Shown in pieces: positions 1 to 5,178 of a stretch of 5,920 nt of DNA. The notes under the pieces were generated by a model. The model was not told where the DNA came from. It made no database searches and saw nothing but the letters and a program-made list of their open reading frames with translations. The stretch lies in contig JAKAOD010000098.1 in NCBI GenBank assembly GCA_021823365.1, positions 1 through 5,920 on the forward strand, given 5' to 3'. The translations under genes were made by a program, and so were the position numbers. The stretch is from Actinomycetes bacterium (lineage in GTDB: Bacteria > Actinomycetota > Acidimicrobiia > Acidimicrobiales > Bog-793). Position 1 is the stretch's first letter. Each line of letters opens with the position of its first letter.

Positions 1-200
1 TTCTGCCAGTTCGAGAGGTAGAGGCTCGCAACCGACGTCGTCGTCGGCTGAGTGTCGCTCCCACTGGTGAGACGGATGTCGCGGAGCGGCCGTCCCATGA
101 CCTGAGCGGACGACGGGGCGACGGCCACGAGGCCCAGTAGGGCGAGGGCGAATGCCGCAGCGGTGACGGCGACAGACCGGACATGTGAGCGTCGGCGCAT
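1..200 (-). CDS. Secreted protein of unknown function, N-terminal part only
   Basis: The reading frame starts at an ATG whose complement is at 198-200 and stays open for 66 codons to the left edge, so the C-terminal part is missing. The N-terminus is a clear Sec-type signal peptide. It has a basic stretch (MRRRSHVR), a hydrophobic core at about residues 9-28 rich in Ala, Leu and Val, and a likely cleavage site after APSSA near residue 32. The mature part visible has a Thr/Ser-rich patch (about residues 46-56). I do not recognise the family. A good promoter lies at 255-283 and a possible weak ribosome site (a G run at 205-209, or GAGGG at 213-217) precedes the ATG. The signal peptide and the promoter support a real gene; its role cannot be told from this fragment. 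Confidence 0.7.
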   Translation of the reverse strand, partial: MRRRSHVRSVAVTAAAFALALLGLVAVAPSSAQVMGRPLRDIRLTSGSDTQPTTTSVASLYLSNWQ

Positions 201-217
201 CAGGCCCCCGATCCCTC

Positions 218-244
218 AGCTTTGTATTGTCAGCAAACAAAGCT
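218..244 (-). repeat. Inverted repeat at the start of the leader; operator or 5' stem-loop
   Basis: The arms AGCTTTGT (218-225) and ACAAAGCT (237-244) are perfect complements. The stem continues with TTG/CAA (227-229 with 234-236) past one bulged A at 226, leaving a four-base loop (230-233). It begins only a few bases after the predicted transcription start and ends next to a GAGGG sequence at 213-217. It could be a repressor operator just downstream of the promoter, or an mRNA 5' hairpin affecting stability or translation. It is AT-rich compared with its surroundings, which makes a chance origin less likely. Confidence 0.55.
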
Positions 245-254
245 TCTCGGTATT

Positions 255-283
255 AGGGTAGTTACGCGCGCTGTGTGTGTCAA
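255..283 (-). promoter_or_regulatory. Sigma-70-type promoter of the secreted-protein gene
   Basis: Read on the minus strand, a perfect TTGACA (-35, complement of 278-283) is followed after exactly 17 bases by TACCCT (-10, complement of 255-260), which fits the actinobacterial TANNNT pattern. Transcription should begin near 247-249, giving a leader of about 48 bases. This is the best match to a housekeeping promoter in the window. Confidence 0.7.
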
Positions 284-299
284 GAGGCACGCAGTGTCA

Positions 300-360
300 G
301 CCGCGGCAAGATCGTGAGCGGGGCGCCGGGTTGCCAGCCCGTGATCTTCGGGGCCGCGGC
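300..360. repeat. Long imperfect inverted repeat, possible structured RNA
   Basis: The left arm GCCGCGGC-AAGATC (300-313) pairs with the right arm GATCTT-CGGG-GCCGCGGC (343-360), fourteen base pairs with one four-base bulge. The enclosed 29 bases contain a smaller stem (CGGG 327-330 with CCCG 338-341). There is no T-run on either side, so it is not a standard terminator. It may be part of a leader or small RNA, or a DNA site. High G+C raises the chance background. Confidence 0.35.
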
Positions 361-581
361 GCTCCTGCGCGATGCGGGTCACGTTGACGCTGGCTGCCCG
401 CACACCGGAGCGCGGCCCCACCCCCTCGACCTTCGGTACTGAGACGGCGACGACGGGCCGGGCCATGAGCTCGCGCGCAGGACCCGCCGGTCAGAATCGC
501 ACCACGCGGCGATTGCGGCGGACGCGGAGGCCATGGAGGTCGGACGGCTCACCGCGAGTGGTCGCCGTGGACAACGGCGAG

Positions 582-597
582 GGGGCGACATCGCCCC
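582..597. repeat. Palindrome upstream of cydA, possible operator
   Basis: GGGGCGA and TCGCCCC flank a central CA, giving a 16-base near-perfect palindrome ending 37 bases before the cydA start. As RNA it would form a six-pair stem with an ACAT loop. It could be a regulator-binding site or a leader hairpin for cydAB; I do not recognise it as a known regulator's site. Confidence 0.35.
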
Positions 598-623
598 GCG
601 AGCGCCGGGTGATGCGAGCGCGC

Positions 624-628
624 GAGGA
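624..628 (+). promoter_or_regulatory. Ribosome binding site deciding the cydA start
   Basis: GAGGA lies six bases before the GTG at 635. The frame is open upstream to an ATG at 533, but that would add 34 Arg/Gly-rich residues ahead of a conserved N-terminus, so this site favours the GTG. Confidence 0.6.
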
Positions 629-634
629 TGGCAC

Positions 635-2026
635 GTGATCCTGAGCACCATCTCGGACGTCGCCCAAGCGCGCAGCCAGATGGGCACCACGCTGGCCTTC
701 CACATCGTGTTCGCCTGCTTCGGGGTGGCGCTGCCGACCGTCGTGATGCTGGCCCACTACCGAGGGCTCCGCCACGGCGACGCCGACGCCCTGTTGCTCG
801 CCCGCCGATGGTCGAAGGTGATGGCGGTCCTGGTGGCGGTGGGCGCCGTCTCGGGCACCCTCTTGTCGTTCGAGATGGGCCTGCTGTGGCCGGGGCTGAT
901 GGGCAAGTTCGGGGGTGCGATCGGCATCCCGTTCAGCATCGAGGGGATCTTCTTCCTCCTCGAAGCGGTGTTCGTGGCCATCTACCTCTTCGGCTGGGAC
1001 CGCCTGGCGCCGTGGTGGCACTTCTGGTCGCTTCTGCCCGTGGCGGTCTCGGGGATCCTGGGGGCCTGGTCGGTGGTGGCAGCCAACTCGTGGATGAACC
1101 AGCCCTCGGGCTTCAGTCTCAGCCACGGGCACGTCTACCGGATCGACCCCTTCGCCGTGTTCTTCAACAACGCCTCGTGGTACGAGGTGCCCCACATGGT
1201 GCTGGCCGCGTACATGGTGACAGGGTTCGGGGTGGCGAGCGTGTACGCGGTCGGGATGCTGCGGGGTCGGCGTGACCGCTACCACCGCCTCGGGCTCCTC
1301 ATCCCCTTCGCCGTCGGCGCCGTCTGCAGCCCGCTCCAGATCGGCATCGGCGACACCGCGGCGCGGGCCATCGCGAAGCAGCAGCCGGCCAAGTTCGCGG
1401 CGATGGAGTACGTGGTGCACACGCGGACCCACGTCGCCGAGTACCTGGGCGGTGTGCTGCTCAACGGGCGCGTCGTCGGTGGGCTTCGGATCCCCGACCT
1501 CGACTCCTTGCTCGTCGGGTTCTCCCCCAACACCCGGGTGGTCGGGCTCGACAGCGTGCCGTCGGCGTTCCGGCCGCCGTTCCCGACCCTCATCCACCTC
1601 TCCTTTGACCTCATGGTGGCGATCGGGTTCGCGCTGCTCCTCTGGTCGGCGTGGTGCGCCTGGACCTGGTGGCGCACGCGGGGCTTGCCGACGCTGCGCC
1701 GCTCGACGACGCCGTTCCTCGTCGGCGTGGCGATGAGCGGGGTGGCGGCAACGCTCGCCATGGAGGCCGGATGGGTCGTGACCGAGGTCGGACGCCAACC
1801 GTGGATCGTCTACAAGGTGGAGCTGGTGTCCCAGGCCGTAACGACCTCGGGTGGCGTGACCTTCACGCTCATCGCCGTGCTCGTCATCTACCCCCTGCTC
1901 ACCGCAGCCACCATCGCCACCCTCCTCGTCATGGCTCGCCGCTGGCGCAAGGAGCCCGACACGTCGGCGCTCGGCCCTCCTTACGGCCCGGGCGGGGAGC
2001 CGGCGCGCCTCGAGGTCGTCCCGTGA
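635..2026 (+). CDS. cydA: Cytochrome bd-type quinol oxidase subunit I
   Basis: A 463-residue integral membrane protein carrying the three hemes of cytochrome bd; it oxidises quinol and reduces O2 to water. About nine membrane spans are visible. By comparison with E. coli CydA, the high-spin heme ligands are His23 and Glu384 (in VTEVGRQPW, with Trp380). The b558 ligands are His187 and Met327. The proton-path glutamates are Glu103 and Glu110, spaced seven apart as in Geobacillus rather than eight as in E. coli. The quinol-binding pair is Lys253/Glu258 in QPAKFAAME. The loop after this (about 259-315) is short, lacking the E. coli C-terminal Q-loop insertion, so the protein belongs to the short-Q-loop (CIO/Geobacillus-like) type. 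Start GTG at 635 is chosen from the GAGGA site and because His23 then matches E. coli His19. The stop overlaps the start of cydB. Function is well supported; cyanide resistance and exact heme content are not visible. Confidence 0.95.
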   Translation: MILSTISDVAQARSQMGTTLAFHIVFACFGVALPTVVMLAHYRGLRHGDADALLLARRWSKVMAVLVAVGAVSGTLLSFEMGLLWPGLMGKFGGAIGIPFSIEGIFFLLEAVFVAIYLFGWDRLAPWWHFWSLLPVAVSGILGAWSVVAANSWMNQPSGFSLSHGHVYRIDPFAVFFNNASWYEVPHMVLAAYMVTGFGVASVYAVGMLRGRRDRYHRLGLLIPFAVGAVCSPLQIGIGDTAARAIAKQQPAKFAAMEYVVHTRTHVAEYLGGVLLNGRVVGGLRIPDLDSLLVGFSPNTRVVGLDSVPSAFRPPFPTLIHLSFDLMVAIGFALLLWSAWCAWTWWRTRGLPTLRRSTTPFLVGVAMSGVAATLAMEAGWVVTEVGRQPWIVYKVELVSQAVTTSGGVTFTLIAVLVIYPLLTAATIATLLVMARRWRKEPDTSALGPPYGPGGEPARLEVVP

Positions 2027-3033
2027 TCGTCGACGTCCTCGCCGCGCTGCTCTGGCTCATCGTCACCCTCTACGCTTCGACCGGCGGGGCGGACTTCGGT
2101 GGCGGGGTGTGGGACCTCTTCGCCGGCGGCGACCGTCGGGGGGCCGCGCCCCGCCAGCTCATCGACCGCTCCATCGCCCCGGTCTGGGAAGCCAACCACG
2201 TCTGGCTGGTCATCATCTTGGTGGTGCTGTGGACGGGCTTCCCCCCGGCGTTCGGGGCGATCATGACCACACTGTTCGTGCCGCTCAGCATGGCCGCCTT
2301 CGGCGTCATCCTTCGCGGCAGCGGCTTCGCCTTCCGGGCGAGCGCGACCAGCCTGCGCTACCGCCGGCTGAGCGGCGCCCTGTTCGCCTCGTCGTCGCTC
2401 ATCACCCCCTTCTTCTTCGGGGCGGCAGCGGGCGCCATCGTCACCGGGAAGGTGCATGCCGTGGCATACGGCGTCGACATCGTGGCCTGGACGTCCCCGA
2501 CGGCGCTCACCTTGGGCGCCCTTTCCGTCGTGGCCTTCGCCTACCTGGCCGCCGTCTACCTCACGTGCGACGCCGAGCGGCACCAGACGGCCATGACCGA
2601 GTACTTCCGGCGCCGGGCACTGGCCTCGGGCGTCCTCGCTGGCGCGCTCGGCGGCCTGGCCGTCTACGAGCTCGACCAGAGCGCGCCTCGCATCGCCCAT
2701 CACCTCACCTCCGGGCCGGGGCTCGGACTGCTCGTCGCGTCGGTTGTCCTCGGCACCGCCGTCCTCGCCGGGCTGGCCACGCACCGGATCGCCGGGCTGC
2801 GCTACCTTGCCGCCGCCACCTTCGCCACCATGCTCTGGGGGTGGGCGGCGGCCCAGTTCCCGGCGATGCTGCCTGGGACGCTCAGCCTCCGGGCGGCAGC
2901 CGCACCCACGGCCTCGCTCGTGACCGAGCTCGTCGTCGCCAGCGTGATGGTCGCCGTCGTGGCTCCCGCCTTCGTCCTCCTCTACCGGCTGTCCCAGCGC
3001 GGGACCCTGAGCGGCGGGCATCCGGAGCCGTGA
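2023..3033 (+). CDS. cydB: Cytochrome bd-type quinol oxidase subunit II
   Basis: A 336-residue hydrophobic partner of CydA, shorter than E. coli CydB (379) but close to the usual length of CIO-type subunit II. Conserved parts are the first-span motif STGGADFGGG (residues 19-28; Asp24 matches E. coli Asp29) and SIAPVWEANHVWL (50-62; Trp55 matches E. coli Trp57). About eight further spans follow. The usual (L/T)DGFD motif is altered: Gly21 replaces the first Asp, marking a divergent branch. The GTG start overlaps the cydA stop as GTGA and has GAGG at 2012-2015, seven bases upstream, so the two genes are almost certainly translated together. No cydC or cydD (the exporter needed for bd assembly in E. 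coli) and no cydX follow; assembly genes must be elsewhere or not needed. Confidence 0.93.
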   Translation: MIVDVLAALLWLIVTLYASTGGADFGGGVWDLFAGGDRRGAAPRQLIDRSIAPVWEANHVWLVIILVVLWTGFPPAFGAIMTTLFVPLSMAAFGVILRGSGFAFRASATSLRYRRLSGALFASSSLITPFFFGAAAGAIVTGKVHAVAYGVDIVAWTSPTALTLGALSVVAFAYLAAVYLTCDAERHQTAMTEYFRRRALASGVLAGALGGLAVYELDQSAPRIAHHLTSGPGLGLLVASVVLGTAVLAGLATHRIAGLRYLAAATFATMLWGWAAAQFPAMLPGTLSLRAAAAPTASLVTELVVASVMVAVVAPAFVLLYRLSQRGTLSGGHPEP

Positions 3034-3206
3034 CAGCCGCCATCTGCCACGTGGATCTGCAGCGGTGGCCAGCCCGAAGGAGACCTGGCCGGCAAGGGGG
3101 ACGGCGACACCGACCTGCATCCCGACCGCAGACGCCGACGGACACCGGCACGCGGCGACCAGTGCGGCATCAGGGTGACCACCGGTCCGAGCCTGACGAC
3201 CACACC

Positions 3207-3234
3207 TGCAATCAACTTGCGCAAGTAGCTTGCG
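3207..3234 (+). promoter_or_regulatory. Tandem Nur/Fur-type operator
   Basis: Two units of GCAA-N5-TTGC lie end to end with no gap: 3208-3211/3217-3220 and 3221-3224/3230-3233. The junction forms a perfect 12-base palindrome, ACTTGCGCAAGT (3215-3226). With flanking bases the first unit is TGCAA-N5-TTGCG and the second CGCAA-N5-TTGCG. From memory, the Streptomyces Nur (nickel regulator) box is tGCaa-n5-ttGCa, so the first unit differs only in its last base. The sites sit immediately upstream of the -10 of a Fur-family gene, the right place to block RNA polymerase. I found no other GCAA-N5-TTGC in the window. The match is visible; which metal and which protein act there is inferred. Confidence 0.65.
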
Positions 3235-3240
3235 TAGTAT
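3235..3240 (+). promoter_or_regulatory. -10 element of the regulator operon, leaderless layout
   Basis: TAGTAT fits the actinobacterial TANNNT -10 and ends eight bases before the GTG at 3249, so the transcript probably starts at or next to the start codon. No ribosome site precedes the GTG, as expected of a leaderless mRNA. No good -35 is visible; the -35 area is occupied by the operator. Confidence 0.55.
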
Positions 3241-3248
3241 CTTCCGCC

Positions 3249-3695
3249 GTGGCCCGTAGCTCGCTGATCGCCGAACAGGTGCTCGCGATCATGCGGCGCC
3301 CCGTCCGGCACTGCTGGACGCTCGACGAGCTCCAGGACGACCTCGTGCGTGGAGGTCGCGTGCCCAATCCGTCCTCGGTGTTCCGGGCCGTGTGCCGGCT
3401 CGAGCGGGCCGGGACCGTCGTTCGGGTGCCGCTCGGCGACGGACGTGGGCACTACGAGGTGGCGAGCGAGCACCACGACCACCTTGTCTGCGGCACCTGC
3501 CGCCGGGTGGAGCCGCTCGCCTGCTCGATCGTCGCCGACCTGCCGAGCCGGGTCCGGGCCTGGTCGGGGTTCCTCATCTCGGGTCACCAGTTCGTCCTGT
3601 CGGGGACCTGCGGCACCTGTGCCGGGAAGGGCCACGGGGCGCCCCAGCGCGGGCGCCGGAGGTCCGCGGCGCGGGCAGGAAAGAACGGCTCATGA
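3249..3695 (+). CDS. Fur-family metal-responsive repressor (probably nickel, Nur-like)
   Basis: A 148-residue protein of usual Fur length. The N-terminal winged helix spans about residues 5-72, with recognition helix PNPSSVFRAVCRLERAG (39-55) and wing GDGRGHYE (63-70). The C-terminal metal/dimer domain has HHDH (75-78), then the two Cys pairs C81-x2-C84 and C121-x2-C124 of the structural zinc site, and His113 as a likely further ligand. The tail after 125 is basic (Gly, Arg, Lys). The open frame runs far upstream inside cydB, but GTG at 3249 gives the normal Fur N-terminus and fits the leaderless promoter. The stop overlaps the transporter start as ATGA. Autoregulation through the two operator units just upstream is likely. 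Fur membership is firm; the metal is inferred from the operator and the partner gene, and zinc, iron, manganese or peroxide sensing cannot be excluded. Confidence 0.88.
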   Translation: MARSSLIAEQVLAIMRRPVRHCWTLDELQDDLVRGGRVPNPSSVFRAVCRLERAGTVVRVPLGDGRGHYEVASEHHDHLVCGTCRRVEPLACSIVADLPSRVRAWSGFLISGHQFVLSGTCGTCAGKGHGAPQRGRRRSAARAGKNGS

Positions 3696-4633
3696 CGGGG
3701 ATCCTGGCGACGATCAACCTGTGGAACCCGACCCACGTCGCCGGGTTCGCGATCGTGGGGACCGCCTTCGTCCTCGGAATGGTCCACGGTGTCACTCCCG
3801 ACGAGCACACCTGGCCGATCACCTTCAGCTACTCGATCGGCGGCTACTCCACCCGGCGGGGTCTGCGCGCAGCGCTCATCTTCTCGTTGGCGTTCACCGT
3901 GCAGCGGGCGTTCGCCAGCGAGCTCGCCTATCTCGGCTTGTCCCGCGTCTTCACCTTCGCCTCGGTCGACTACGTCGTCTACCTCGTGGTGGGCGCCCTG
4001 ATGGCGGCGGCCGGTGTCGTCATCATCCGGCGACGCCGGACCGTGCACCTCCACCTCCACCTCCCCTGGCTGCGAAGTCACCCGGCGGACGGTGACGGCA
4101 CCGGCCAACGCCTCGACCTCAACGACCCCCGGCCGTGGATGCCCGCCGTGCACGGGTTCATGGCGGGATGGGGGTTCGGCGCCTTCGCCCTCATCATCTA
4201 CACGGTCCTCGCCCCCGCCGAGCACAGCGCCGTCTGGGGCTGGGTCCCCGGCGCCTTCTTCGGGCTCGGCACGACCGTCGTCCAGATCCTGGCCGGAGGC
4301 CTCTTCGGCCTGGTCGCGTCCCGGCGGGGGCTCGATCCCGAGGCGATCCGACGCGTGGCCCTGCGCACGGCCGGCAACACGATGACCTGGGGCGGTGTCG
4401 CCTTCGTCGCTGGGGGCGCGTTCGGCCTGTCGTTCCCGGACGTCGCGGGCCTCAGCCTTGCCACCGGTGTCCACGTCCACAACCTGGCGCACCTCGGCAT
4501 CGCGTTGGTCCTCGTCACCCTCTGCGTGGTCGGCGTCGGCCTCACGACCCTCGTCCGCCAGACCCGGGCAGAGGTGCGCGTGGTCAACGCAGCCGCGTCG
4601 CCTGGCGGCCGGGGATGCCCTCGAGGCTCGTGA
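3692..4633 (+). CDS. Membrane transporter, probable nickel/cobalt permease
   Basis: A 313-residue protein with about six to seven membrane spans (roughly 16-36, 60-76, 92-112, 152-175, 184-208, 230-248, 262-288). The first span ends in MVHGVTPDEHTWP (30-42). This gives H-x4-D-x-H (His32, Asp37, His39), close to the H-x4-D-H signature of NiCoT nickel/cobalt permeases and to histidine motifs in NicO/UreH-like transporters. A cytoplasmic-type loop carries HLHLH (119-123) followed by His130. Further histidines are at 154 (HGFMAGWGFG) and in VHVHNLAH (260-267). The start ATG overlaps the regulator stop; AGGA at 3677-3680 lies eleven bases upstream, so coupling is likely. Co-transcription with a Fur-family repressor under Nur-like sites supports metal transport. 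Direction (uptake or efflux) is not certain, but repression by metal excess would suit uptake. The exact family assignment is uncertain. Confidence 0.7.
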   Translation: MTGILATINLWNPTHVAGFAIVGTAFVLGMVHGVTPDEHTWPITFSYSIGGYSTRRGLRAALIFSLAFTVQRAFASELAYLGLSRVFTFASVDYVVYLVVGALMAAAGVVIIRRRRTVHLHLHLPWLRSHPADGDGTGQRLDLNDPRPWMPAVHGFMAGWGFGAFALIIYTVLAPAEHSAVWGWVPGAFFGLGTTVVQILAGGLFGLVASRRGLDPEAIRRVALRTAGNTMTWGGVAFVAGGAFGLSFPDVAGLSLATGVHVHNLAHLGIALVLVTLCVVGVGLTTLVRQTRAEVRVVNAAASPGGRGCPRGS

Positions 4634-4884
4634 TCTCCTCGGCGGGCTCGCCGACGGCTTCGGATCCGCCGCCAGCCCACGGGGAGGACCAGCTGGAGGC
4701 TCTTCACTCCATCAACGACTACGTTCCGCACCTCCGCACGAGAGAGAAGCTGGACCACACGTCCCGACCCGTGAAGGTGAGCGAGCAGCGGCCGTCGCGG
4801 CAAGGCCGCCGCCCGCTCCAACTCGTGGTTCGCCGTGAAGGTGACGTGCTCCAACGCCTGCTCGCCGAGCGCCCGACCTCGTGA
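4630..4884 (+). CDS. Hypothetical small protein, possible third gene of the metal operon
   Basis: An open frame of 84 codons whose GTG overlaps the transporter stop as GTGA, the same arrangement as cydA/cydB. An ATG in the same frame at 4615 would add five residues. GAGG at 4623-4626 is only three bases from the GTG, which is poor spacing. The protein is soluble and charged, with a Ser/Pro-rich start and then a mixed helix-like part (EALHSINDYVPHLRTREKL at about residues 22-40) and a C-terminal LQRLLAERP. By eye, codon third positions are clearly richer in G+C than first and second positions, as in coding sequence, though less extreme than in neighbours. No family is recognised. It may be a decayed gene or chance; the opposite strand is also open here. 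Confidence 0.33.
   Translation: MISSAGSPTASDPPPAHGEDQLEALHSINDYVPHLRTREKLDHTSRPVKVSEQRPSRQGRRPLQLVVRREGDVLQRLLAERPTS
4639..4654 (+). terminator. Weak GC hairpin after the transporter stop
   Basis: TCGGCG and CGCCGA enclose a four-base GGCT loop six bases after the transporter stop codon. There is no T-run, so termination is doubtful. It also lies inside the possible small gene at 4630-4884; if that gene is real, the hairpin is probably incidental. Confidence 0.2.
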
Positions 4885-5033
4885 CGGCCAACCGATGGCC
4901 CTGGGGGCCGACACCACGCGCCACCCGGACGTGGGCGACGGGTGCTCTCGCGGCGTGCCCGTCCCCGGTGTCGACGTCATTGCCCCGAACGGCCCCGGGT
5001 GACCGCTGACCCCTCGGGGGGAGGCATCGGGCC

Positions 5034-5039
5034 TACGCT
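5034..5039 (+). promoter_or_regulatory. -10-like element before the small membrane ORF
   Basis: TACGCT fits TANNNT and ends six bases before the ATG at 5046, again a leaderless layout with no ribosome site. No good -35 is seen at the usual distance. The position, after a 161-base gap with no gene call, suggests a new transcription unit for the small ORF and the ClC gene. Confidence 0.4.
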
Positions 5040-5045
5040 TGGTTC

Positions 5046-5174
5046 ATGGTGCTCGGCCTGCTGGCTTCCTGGGTCCTCGGCGGCCTCGTCATCGTCGCCG
5101 TCGCCGGCTCCACGGTGATCGTCACCGCGCTGCACGGGCGGCGGCACCTCTCCCGGCGCGCGCTGCCCCGCTAG
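5046..5174 (+). CDS. Small single-span membrane protein upstream of the ClC gene
   Basis: A 42-codon frame from ATG to TAG. Residues 2-28 are hydrophobic (Leu, Val, Ala, Gly, Ile) and long enough for one membrane span. The tail is basic (HGRRHLSRR at 29-37), which predicts a cytoplasmic C-terminus. Its stop lies four bases before the GTG of the ClC-family gene, which has no ribosome site of its own, so translation of the two may be coupled. A leaderless-type -10 precedes it. No known family is recognised. It could be a small partner subunit, a leader peptide that only delivers ribosomes, or a chance frame; the hydrophobic-then-basic pattern favours a real product. Confidence 0.5.
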   Translation: MVLGLLASWVLGGLVIVAVAGSTVIVTALHGRRHLSRRALPR

Positions 5175-5178
5175 CGTC

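Larger units (their letters stand above)
201..634. other. Divergent intergenic region without a supported gene
   Basis: This 434-base stretch separates the minus-strand secreted-protein gene from cydA. Open frames across it translate to Arg/Gly/Pro-rich sequence with no recognisable domain, so I call none of them. It holds the minus-strand promoter, its leader inverted repeat, an imperfect inverted repeat at 300-360, a weaker one at 373-402 (TGCGGG/CCCGCA around an 18-base loop), and a short GC palindrome at 582-597. I see no convincing plus-strand -35/-10 pair for cydA and no Rex-type site (TTGTGA-N6-TCACAA class), although bd oxidase genes in actinobacteria are often under Rex. Confidence 0.6.

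Noticed and set aside
533..634. Upstream ATG start for cydA
   Set aside because: It would add 34 Arg/Gly-rich residues before the conserved N-terminus, and the GGAGG before it is only two bases from the ATG. GTG 635 has a better-spaced GAGGA and places the heme ligand His at the expected distance.
372..638. 88-codon plus-strand frame in the divergent region
   Set aside because: Arg/Thr-rich sequence with no ribosome site or recognisable domain, crossing inverted repeats and running into the cydA start in another frame.
491..1798. 435-codon open frame on the minus strand opposite cydA
   Set aside because: Its product is rich in Arg, His, Pro, Glu and Gly without any domain. It is the usual antisense shadow of a high-G+C gene; the plus strand encodes an unmistakable CydA.
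3067..3090. GGCCAG/CTGGCC inverted repeat after cydB as a terminator
   Set aside because: Only six base pairs around a twelve-base loop and no T-run; expected by chance at this G+C content.
1981..3120. 379-codon open frame on the minus strand opposite cydB
   Set aside because: Low-complexity Arg/Gly/Glu-rich translation with no hydrophobic or domain pattern; cydB accounts for the region.
4198..4980. 260-codon minus-strand frame across the end of the transporter and the following region
   Set aside because: Most of it lies opposite the transporter and is Arg/Pro/Thr-rich. The part at 4660-4880 looks more protein-like, but position-specific G+C favours the plus strand, and no start site or family supports it.
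4895..5002. 35-codon plus-strand frame between the metal operon and the small membrane ORF
   Set aside because: No ribosome site, no hydrophobic or conserved pattern, and too short to judge; the 4885-5033 stretch otherwise shows nothing I can support.
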